In this document: one piece after another, positions 8,755 through 15,355 of the stretch | Layout: every line of letters starts with the position of its first letter | How positions within the stretch are numbered: position 1 is the first letter of the stretch | From: Burkholderiales bacterium | GTDB taxonomy: Bacteria > Pseudomonadota > Gammaproteobacteria > Burkholderiales > Burkholderiaceae_C | Direction of reading: 5' to 3' | Assembly: GCA_947462065.1 (NCBI GenBank) | Contig: CANHNO010000006.1 | Location: 1-38,402 of the forward strand | DNA: 38,402 bases | Position numbers and translations under genes: made by a program | Notes under the pieces: generated by a model | The model's input: only the letters and a program-made list of their open reading frames with translations | Databases searched by the model: none | What the model was told of the DNA's origin: nothing

Positions 8755-9342
8755 TTAGACTGGAAACAAAGCCGCTTCAACGCTCTCGCACAAGGTATGC
8801 GCAAGCAATATATGAAGCTCTTGGATAGTGCTGGTTAGAACTCCCGGCGCGATGATGCAGTAATCAGCGATGGCCTTCGCCTGCCCCCCGTCACGCCCCG
8901 AAAACAAAATTGTTTTAATTCCCTTGGATTTACATTCTTCGAGCGCCATGATGATGTTTGGCGAGCGACCTGACGTCGTAATCCCAAGAAAAACATCATT
9001 CGCCTGCAGCTTTCCCGCCAATTGCCTGGAGAAAATCTGCTCAAAACCATAGTCGTTCGCGATGGCTGTGAGTATCGAACTGTCGGTGGTCAATGCTTCT
9101 GCGGGCAGTGGATTCCGGTCCCGAGCAAGCCTGCTGACAAACTCGGCCGCCAGATGCTGAGAATCTGCTGCTGAGCCACCATTGCCAGCGATGTAAAGTC
9201 TCCCGCCCTTCTCATAGCAAGCAACAACATGACTTATGGCTTGCTCGAAGCGCGACATCAAATCATCATCCTCCAGCATTGCGCGCTGCGCCTCAAAGGC
9301 CGCGCAGACATTCTTCTTCAAGAGGCTCATTTCTTCAGGCAT
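8755..9342 (-). CDS. gmhA: SIS-domain phosphosugar isomerase, GmhA-like (sedoheptulose-7-phosphate isomerase)
   Basis: The 195-residue SIS protein has the hallmarks of phosphoheptose isomerase: GNGGSAADSQHLAAE, TTDSSILTAIANDYGFE, GITTSGRSPN and a C-terminal QELHILLAH. GmhA converts D-sedoheptulose 7-phosphate to D-glycero-D-manno-heptose 7-phosphate. Its start overlaps the nucleotidyltransferase stop by 8 bp; a second in-frame ATG four codons later (MSLLKK) is an alternative start. Location beside an HddC-like gene suggests a dedicated copy for a GDP-heptose branch rather than the general LPS core pathway. GC is lower than the chromosomal average. Confidence 0.85.
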   Translation of the reverse strand: MPEEMSLLKKNVCAAFEAQRAMLEDDDLMSRFEQAISHVVACYEKGGRLYIAGNGGSAADSQHLAAEFVSRLARDRNPLPAEALTTDSSILTAIANDYGFEQIFSRQLAGKLQANDVFLGITTSGRSPNIIMALEECKSKGIKTILFSGRDGGQAKAIADYCIIAPGVLTSTIQELHILLAHTLCESVEAALFPV

Positions 9343-10057
9343 TCATCAAAAAACTGGCGGCCCGACGGTAATCATCAGGGATTCCAATATCGAGAAACGG
9401 CTGATTCTGAATGCTGGATCCTACGAACCCTCTTGCCGCATAGGAAGGCAGAAAATCGCCCTCAAATGAAAATCTGGCAGGCATTCCTGATAATTCTCGA
9501 TGGACCTCCTGCGCATTGATTAAGTAGCACCCGCCATTTATCAGGCAAGATCCTCCCGACGTGGCGCCGAACGAAGTTATCTTGCCTTCATTGCCAATAG
9601 ATACCCCACCGTATCTATCGTTTCTTTCCATTTCCTTGATAGACAAAGTAACTGGCGTTTCTTGACTAAGCGCGTCAACGCAAAGCTGCCCAAGTGATAC
9701 CGGAAACCAAGTGTCACCATTGGCAACCAGTACCGATTCACTTGACCAATCGGCGGCGTCCAGCGCGAGACGAAGGGCCCCTCCCGTACCAAGAGGAGAA
9801 TTCTCATGAACGTAAACAATACTGGCGCCTTCGTAGTAATTCCCAAAAAATGATTCGATCACGCCGGCCAAGTGACCTGTTGACAGCCTAAATCTCCTTA
9901 TACCTTGTCCAATCCAGTGATCCATCAGATACGATAAAAACGGGCGCTCTCCGACGGGCGCCATCGGTTTCGGAACATTGCTGACAACTGAGCTCAAACG
10001 CGTCCCGAATCCTCCGGCAAGGATCAGCATCTCGGATGGGAATTGACTTTCTTTCAT
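9335..10057 (-). CDS. hddC: Sugar-1-phosphate nucleotidyltransferase, HddC-like
   Basis: The 240-residue product has the NTP-transferase signature LILAGGFGTRL followed by PKPMAPVGERPFL, then ENSPLGTGGAL and VLVANGDTWF, and ends soon after DIGIPDDYRRA. Length and motifs resemble HddC, D-glycero-alpha-D-manno-heptose-1-phosphate guanylyltransferase, more than full-length RmlA or ManC. It would make GDP-heptose from the heptose 1-phosphate. The kinase expected between GmhA and HddC (HddA) is not in the window and may lie beyond the left edge or elsewhere. The ATG overlaps the ABC ATPase stop by 4 bp. Confidence 0.75.
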   Translation of the reverse strand: MKESQFPSEMLILAGGFGTRLSSVVSNVPKPMAPVGERPFLSYLMDHWIGQGIRRFRLSTGHLAGVIESFFGNYYEGASIVYVHENSPLGTGGALRLALDAADWSSESVLVANGDTWFPVSLGQLCVDALSQETPVTLSIKEMERNDRYGGVSIGNEGKITSFGATSGGSCLINGGCYLINAQEVHRELSGMPARFSFEGDFLPSYAARGFVGSSIQNQPFLDIGIPDDYRRAASFLMNA

Positions 10058-10827
10058 GCGCCGACGTTACTGACTGCTCGGGAGTGATAGGTTTCGATCA
10101 CGTCGTCAGGAGTGCCTGCATGTACGACTTGCCCATGCTCCAACAAGATGGCCCTGTTGCAAAACTTCTTGATGACATGATCCGAGTGCGAGGCGATCAC
10201 AATGATTTTGCTTCTGTTCAGAAACTCATTCAGTCGCTTTTCCGCTTTGTCTATGAATGATGCATCGCCAGTGCCAATGACTTCATCCATCAAAAGAATG
10301 TCTGAATCCATCGCGGTCACAGTGGCAAAAGCAAGCCTCGTCGCCATGCCAGAGGAATAGATCCGAACTGGCATATTGAGGTAGTGACCGAGTTCAGTGA
10401 ACGAAGAAATATCTTCAATCTTGGCGCTGATCTCGGACCGGCGCATACCCATTAAAAGCCCGCGGATGACGATGTTCTCGAGCCCCGTGGCCTCTGGCTC
10501 CATCCCCAGAGAAATATTGAGCGTGGACACTATTCGACCTACCGTCGTGATCGTTCCAGCCGTTGGCTGATAGATACCCGCCAGCACCTTGAGCAGCGTG
10601 GACTTCCCAGCGCCGTTGTGCCCGACAAGACCCAGTCGATCTCCCTTGCTGAGGGAAAATGTGACATTCCGAAGCGCCTTGACCACCGGAACTGCGTCAC
10701 CAGGCGAAACAAGCCCGGCAGTTGCAGTACCCAGCAATCTACTCTTCAATGACCGACTTCCCATTCCTACCAAAGGATAGTCGATATCCACATTCTGCAG
10801 GTCAATATAACTCATGACTGCACTCAT
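10054..10827 (-). CDS. ABC transporter ATP-binding protein for polysaccharide export (Wzt/KpsT-like)
   Basis: The start is ATG at 10827, overlapping the permease stop as ATGA, giving 257 residues. The Walker A motif GHNGAGKST (about 69-77), the signature YSSGMATRLAF, and the Walker B DILLMDEV followed by GTGD place it in the polysaccharide/O-antigen exporter ATPase family. It has no C-terminal carbohydrate-binding extension of the Wzt type, so terminal-modification recognition by this subunit is not expected. It powers export of the lipid-linked glycan together with the permease encoded just upstream. Confidence 0.88.
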   Translation of the reverse strand: MSAVMSYIDLQNVDIDYPLVGMGSRSLKSRLLGTATAGLVSPGDAVPVVKALRNVTFSLSKGDRLGLVGHNGAGKSTLLKVLAGIYQPTAGTITTVGRIVSTLNISLGMEPEATGLENIVIRGLLMGMRRSEISAKIEDISSFTELGHYLNMPVRIYSSGMATRLAFATVTAMDSDILLMDEVIGTGDASFIDKAEKRLNEFLNRSKIIVIASHSDHVIKKFCNRAILLEHGQVVHAGTPDDVIETYHSRAVSNVGA

Positions 10828-11582
10828 ACCCAAAATGCAACCATCTTGCTCTTGCTTCGATAAACCGAAGCCGCGATCAAGGAGCAAAGCAACAAGGTCA
10901 ACAACGACACCGCCCAGGACATTGGCGCTGGGGGATGCCCTAATAGGGGCGATCGAACCAGATCAATGAAATAGGCCACTGGATTGATGGCAATTATCCA
11001 ACTCCCTTTTTCCAGCAAGCGCGGAAACCAAAAAATGGGAGTGATGAAAAAGACGACCTGGAGAATGCTTTGCGTGATCTGGGAAAGATCTCTGAATCGC
11101 GCCCCGACAATGCTGAGTGGAATCGCTATTGCAAGCATGTTCAGCACCACCAACAAGAACCCAGGCAAAGCGAGTAATCCTACCCACCCGGGCCACATGC
11201 CGAAGACGAGATAAATGCCAAGCACGATGAGCAAGTTATGACCAAAGACAATAGCATTTCTGGCCAGCGCACGAAATATGATTGTCAACGGATTAATGCG
11301 CATATCCCTGATATAAGCTGCATTGTCGACAAAAAGGTTTGGCATTTCACCAAGACAACTGGACAAAAATCCCCATACGACCAAACCTATGGCTAGGAAG
11401 GGAAGCAGTTCCCGAATTTCTGTTTTAAATAGCTGGCTGTAGACGATGCCAAGCGCAATGCAGAAAACTGCCATACTGATCGTGATCCACATGGGGCCGA
11501 TCTTGGAACGCCGGTACTTGATTCGGATATCCTGCCACGCCAAGAAGGACCACAGCTCATAGGCTGCAATGGCCTCCAGCAA
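10824..11582 (-). CDS. ABC-2 type polysaccharide export permease (Wzm-like)
   Basis: The 252-residue membrane protein has about six hydrophobic segments. Its N-terminus contains LAWQDIRIKYRRSKIGPMW, the conserved cytoplasmic segment of Wzm/KpsM-type permeases. No ATG or GTG is available before this motif in frame; the likely start is TTG at 11582 with GGGGTGG seven bases upstream. It is the first gene of the operon and overlaps the ATPase gene by 4 bp. It forms the inner-membrane channel for the glycan assembled by the downstream enzymes. Confidence 0.86.
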   Translation of the reverse strand: MLEAIAAYELWSFLAWQDIRIKYRRSKIGPMWITISMAVFCIALGIVYSQLFKTEIRELLPFLAIGLVVWGFLSSCLGEMPNLFVDNAAYIRDMRINPLTIIFRALARNAIVFGHNLLIVLGIYLVFGMWPGWVGLLALPGFLLVVLNMLAIAIPLSIVGARFRDLSQITQSILQVVFFITPIFWFPRLLEKGSWIIAINPVAYFIDLVRSPLLGHPPAPMSWAVSLLTLLLCSLIAASVYRSKSKMVAFWV

Positions 11583-12069
11583 GTCATTACCACCCCGAGC
11601 ACGCGTACTAATAACCGCCCCCGTGCCAACTCCGGAGGCTGGCGATTAACGAGTAGTTAATAGATATATCTTTGGCTAGGGATAATACTTGGCCCGGAAT
11701 CAGTGGTTTCATTTGGTATTACGAATTTACCAAATCAAACGCGTAATGCTTGATTTGAACTGTCAAACTAGATTCATTGGGGTCGTGAACTGCACCTCTG
11801 TCGTCGGGGCAGATTCTGGCCCAACCATTCCACCGACGAAATGAATCCTCAGGCACTCAGGTTGATGCCCGTGAATTTGTCACGAATATTGAGGGCGTCG
11901 GTTGGAGATCCGTCCACCGAACGCGTCGAGGGCATGCTACCGGAGGTGGTCGTCCTCTCGTGACGATCTACGCGCACCAAAGCACTCAGCCCTGCGGTTC
12001 CTCGGCTGCCGTGCCAGCAATGTGAGTTGCAGGACTTCCAACAATAAGGCGGGGCGACCCCGTCTCGTT
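11583..12069. other. Gene-poor stretch between glycan operon and lipoprotein gene
   Basis: About 490 bases hold no gene I can support. The left part (to about 11770) is AT-rich and contains the inverted repeats described separately; it likely carries the operon promoter. The right part (about 11780-12069) returns to high GC. A 74-codon minus-strand reading frame there (11849-12073) shows no recognisable motif. It could be degenerate sequence left by rearrangement, but I see no insertion-sequence ends. Confidence 0.5.
11711..11757. promoter_or_regulatory. Overlapping inverted repeats upstream of the glycan operon
   Basis: Two perfect 8-bp inverted repeats overlap here: ATTTGGTA (11711-11718) with TACCAAAT (11728-11735), and CAAATCAA (11731-11738) with TTGATTTG (11750-11757). 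They sit 130-175 bp upstream of the permease start in an AT-rich stretch, a fitting place for a promoter and operator. No convincing -35/-10 pair could be fixed. Confidence 0.35.
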
Positions 12070-12549
12070 TCAACTCCGCGACGGAATCGACATCACCGCC
12101 GGGGCCCGGGTCACGCGGGTCTTGCCACCGGTGGTGACCAGGATCACCGGGTCGCCGGCGGCCAGGGTTTCATTGCCCTTGGCTTGCACGATGGCGCGAC
12201 GCTCGCCGTTGCGCAGTTGAACCAATACCTCGATCGCATCTTCGCTGGTACCCATGCGCTCGATGGCGTTGCCCGCCAGGGCGCCGGCCACGGCGCCGAG
12301 TACCCCGACCACCGCACCAGTGGTATTCCCACCCACCTTCGAACCCGCCACGCCACCGACCACCGCGCCGGTCACACCACCGATGCCACTTTGGCTGCCA
12401 TCGACGGTGACGGAACGCACCGACAGCACGGTGGCATCCTGTACCTGTGACAGGCGTTGCGCGTCGCCGCGCTGGATCACGTCGGGGCTGGTGGTTGAGC
12501 AGCCGGCAAGCACACCAAGGATGGTGAAAGCAGCAATGATTTTTTTCAT
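12070..12549 (-). CDS. Outer-membrane lipoprotein with glycine-zipper 2TM domain (SlyB/PcP-like)
   Basis: The 159-residue product starts MKKIIAAFTILGVLAGC, a lipoprotein signal with lipobox LAGC and acylated Cys17. The mature part contains a double glycine-zipper (GGVTGAVVGGVAGSKVGG and GAVAGALAGNAIE), as in the Rick_17kDa/SlyB family, followed by a small beta-rich tail (IEVLVQLRNGERRAIVQ). Such proteins sit in the outer-membrane inner leaflet and respond to envelope stress. The start is set at the signal peptide; a longer upstream reading lacks sense. It is a single gene, and Lnt encoded at 24701 would complete its N-acylation. Confidence 0.88.
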   Translation of the reverse strand: MKKIIAAFTILGVLAGCSTTSPDVIQRGDAQRLSQVQDATVLSVRSVTVDGSQSGIGGVTGAVVGGVAGSKVGGNTTGAVVGVLGAVAGALAGNAIERMGTSEDAIEVLVQLRNGERRAIVQAKGNETLAAGDPVILVTTGGKTRVTRAPAVMSIPSRS

Positions 12550-12716
12550 GGCGATGGCCCCTGAGTTCTGTATTCGATGTGACAACCAACGTCGTGCGTC
12601 ACGCCCGAGTTGACGCGCGCAATTCGTCATTGGACACCTGCGAAAGCCTGATGTTCCGGCACACAAACGTAAAGAGATGTTGCCGATCGACGTTCCCGCC
12701 GAGCGTTGGCGCGCGC

Positions 12717-13274
12717 TCAGGCTCGCAGGCGGCTGTGACGGGGCACGCTGGCCAGCAGGAATTCCATCTGATCGGCCAGGATCCTGCGGCCACGCAGGAT
12801 CATGTCTTCATGCAGGCTGGGCACATAGGGCAGGTACAGCAAGCTCATCCGCGCCTCCTCGGGCAGGCGGTTGCCCTTGTTGCCGTTGCAGGTGCGGCAG
12901 GCCGTGATGCAGTTCATCCAGGTGTCGAGGCCCCCGCGCGAGGTCGGGATGATGTGTTCGCGCGTCAGGTCATCGTCATGAAAATGTCCACCGCAGTAGG
13001 CGCACACATGGCGGTCTCGCACAAAAAGCTTGGGGTTCGACAGCGCCGGGCTCTGCCGCCAGGCACGGCTCGGAATGGCACCGCGCACCGCGATGATGGG
13101 ATGCACCTCGATGCGCGACTGCAGCCCGGTACGCCGCTGCACGCCGCCACGCAGCACGTAGAACGCGTCGCCCAGCGTCCAGGCAACGCCGTCGCTCGCG
13201 TAGAGCACGGCCGCTTCCTTGGCCGAAAGCCAGGACTGGGGTCGTCCCGACACGTCGAGTTGCAGAACTTCCAA
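12717..13274 (-). CDS. HNH endonuclease family protein
   Basis: The 185-residue protein has a C-terminal HNH domain: CAYCGG, LTREHIIPTSRGG, then NCITACRTCNGNKGNR. The two Cys pairs form the zinc knuckle and the His residues the metal-dependent nuclease centre. TTG at 13274 is preferred because GGGAGG lies seven bases upstream; TTG at 13280 is only one base from that site. No restriction, phage or toxin partner is adjacent, so the role (perhaps DNA repair or a McrA-like activity) is unknown. Confidence 0.82.
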   Translation of the reverse strand: MEVLQLDVSGRPQSWLSAKEAAVLYASDGVAWTLGDAFYVLRGGVQRRTGLQSRIEVHPIIAVRGAIPSRAWRQSPALSNPKLFVRDRHVCAYCGGHFHDDDLTREHIIPTSRGGLDTWMNCITACRTCNGNKGNRLPEEARMSLLYLPYVPSLHEDMILRGRRILADQMEFLLASVPRHSRLRA

Positions 13275-13492
13275 GATCAAGCCTCCCGTAACACAAGCCT
13301 AACCAATCCGCGTGACAAGACGAATGTTCGCATGCTCCACCTCGGGCGCGCACTTTTTCACAGAAGTAGGCAGTGCGAACGTGGAAGATCCAGCGAACGG
13401 AACATCCAGTCGGCGCGCCCGACAATACGAAGATGGCAGCGAGCACGGCTGCGCTGACTGCTGCCCTAGATTGATCGCCACCAGGAACTTGC

Positions 13493-15283
13493 ATGCCCCA
13501 CTACACCCCCCCTTTGCGCGACATGCACTTCGTGCTGCACGAGTTGCTGAAGGTCACCGACACCCTGAAAACGCTGCCAGCGCACGCCGAGGTCGATGTC
13601 GACACCGTCAACGCGGTGCTTGAGGAAGGCGGCAAGTTCGCCAGTGAAGTCATCGCGCCCTTGAACCAGATCGGGGATGCCGAGGGCTGCTCACTGAACC
13701 GCGATACGCATGAGGTCAGCACGCCCAGTGGCTTCAAGGCTGCTTACGAGAAGTTCGTTGAAGGCGGCTGGCCGTCGCTGGGCTGCGATGCGACCTACGG
13801 CGGTCAGGGCTTGCCGGTGACGCTGAACCAGTGCCTGTACGAGATGCTCAACAGCGCCAACCAGGCCTGGACGATGTACCCCGGCCTGACGCACGGCGCC
13901 TACGAATGCCTGCACGCCCACGGCACGCCCGAGCAGCGGCAGACTTACCTGCCCAAGCTGACCAGCGGCGAGTGGACCGGCACGATGTGCCTGACCGAAG
14001 CGCACTGCGGCACCGACCTGGGGCTGCTGCGAACCAAGGCGCAACCGCAGGCCGACAGCAGCTTCCTGATCACCGGCAACAAGATCTTCATCAGCGCCGG
14101 CGAGCATGATCTCGCTGCCAACATCATCCATCTGGTGCTGGCACGGCTGCCCGACGCGCCTGAAGGCAGCAAGGGGATTTCCTTGTTCGTCGTGCCGAAG
14201 TTCCTGGTCAATGCCAACGGATCGCTCGGCGAGCGCAACGCCATCTCTTGCGGCGCGTTAGAGCACAAGATGGGCATCCATGGCAACGCGACCTGCCAGA
14301 TGAATCTCGACGGCGCCCGCGGCTGGCTGGTCGGGCAGCCGCACAGGGGCCTGAACGCGATGTTCGTGATGATGAACGCCGCACGCCTGGGTGTCGGCAT
14401 GCAGTCGCTGGGGCTCACCGAAGTGGCCTATCAGAACGCGGTGGCCTACGCGAAAGACCGTCTGCAGAGCCGCGCGCTCAGTGGCGCCAAAGCACCAGAC
14501 AAGCCGGCCGACCCGATCATCGTTCACCCCGACGTGCGCAAGATGCTGCTGACCGCCCGCGCCTATGCCGAGGGCGGTCGCGCACTGGCGGTCTTCACCG
14601 CGCTGTTGATCGACCAGGAGCTGTCGTCGACTGACGAGACCGTCAAGCAGGACGCCGCCGATCTGGTCGCGTTGCTGACGCCGATCGTCAAGGCCTTCAT
14701 GACCGACAACGCCTGGATCGCGACCTCGCAGTGCCTGCAGGTCTTCGGCGGCCACGGCTATGTACGCGAATGGGGCATGGAGCAGTTCGTGCGCGACGCG
14801 CGCATCAACATGATCTACGAAGGCACCAACACGATCCAGTCGCTCGACCTGCTCGGACGCAAAGTGCTGCTGGACAAGGGCAAGAAGCTGACGAAGCTCG
14901 TCACGCTGGTCCAGCAGTTGATCCACGATGAATGCGTCAACCCGGAGATGCTCGAGTTCATCAATCCACTGGCCGACCTCGGCGAAAAGGTCACGAAACT
15001 GACGACCGAACTGGGCCTGAAGGCCTTTGGCAACCCCAACGAAGCTGGCGCTGCGGCGGTCGACTATCTGCGCTTGACTGGGCATCTCGTGTTCGCCTAC
15101 TTCTGGACGCGGATGGCGCGAGTGGCGCTCAATCATCAAGAGAGCGACGACCCTTTCTACCGTGCAAAGCTGGCCACCGCGCGCTTTTACTTCGCCTATC
15201 TGCTGCCCGAGACGGCGGCGCTACTCCGCAGCGCACGCGCCGGCGTGAAGCCGCTGATGGCGATGGATGAATCGCTGTTCTGA
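13493..15283 (+). CDS. Acyl-CoA dehydrogenase (large, DmdC/FadE-like, 596 aa)
   Basis: A flavoprotein that oxidises acyl-CoA to trans-2-enoyl-CoA. Visible features are CLTEAHCGTDLGLLRTKA in the FAD/substrate region, ITGNKIFISAGEHD, FGGHGYVREWGMEQFVRD, and IYEGTNTIQSLDLLGRKV holding the catalytic Glu. At 596 residues it is longer than standard acyl-CoA dehydrogenases and carries the extra C-terminal domain seen in DmdC-type enzymes. The ATG has AGGAA five bases upstream. A 72-bp gap separates it from the next gene, which catalyses the following two beta-oxidation steps, so co-transcription is likely. Confidence 0.92.
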   Translation: MPHYTPPLRDMHFVLHELLKVTDTLKTLPAHAEVDVDTVNAVLEEGGKFASEVIAPLNQIGDAEGCSLNRDTHEVSTPSGFKAAYEKFVEGGWPSLGCDATYGGQGLPVTLNQCLYEMLNSANQAWTMYPGLTHGAYECLHAHGTPEQRQTYLPKLTSGEWTGTMCLTEAHCGTDLGLLRTKAQPQADSSFLITGNKIFISAGEHDLAANIIHLVLARLPDAPEGSKGISLFVVPKFLVNANGSLGERNAISCGALEHKMGIHGNATCQMNLDGARGWLVGQPHRGLNAMFVMMNAARLGVGMQSLGLTEVAYQNAVAYAKDRLQSRALSGAKAPDKPADPIIVHPDVRKMLLTARAYAEGGRALAVFTALLIDQELSSTDETVKQDAADLVALLTPIVKAFMTDNAWIATSQCLQVFGGHGYVREWGMEQFVRDARINMIYEGTNTIQSLDLLGRKVLLDKGKKLTKLVTLVQQLIHDECVNPEMLEFINPLADLGEKVTKLTTELGLKAFGNPNEAGAAAVDYLRLTGHLVFAYFWTRMARVALNHQESDDPFYRAKLATARFYFAYLLPETAALLRSARAGVKPLMAMDESLF

Positions 15284-15355
15284 CACATTGATGCCACCTG
15301 CACGGCGCGGCATTTGCTCAGCCCCTGAATCGAACGTCAAACTCCCGGAGCCAGC

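Noticed and set aside
8736-8804. Longer start of the SDR at 7797-8735
   Set aside because: The extra residues precede the conserved N-terminus and overlap the upstream isomerase gene; AAGGA favours 8735.
11849-12073. 74-codon minus-strand frame in the gap
   Set aside because: No recognisable motif and no ribosome site; treated as non-coding.
12579-13457. 292-residue plus-strand frame opposite the HNH gene
   Set aside because: No motif, and the opposite strand encodes a clear HNH domain.
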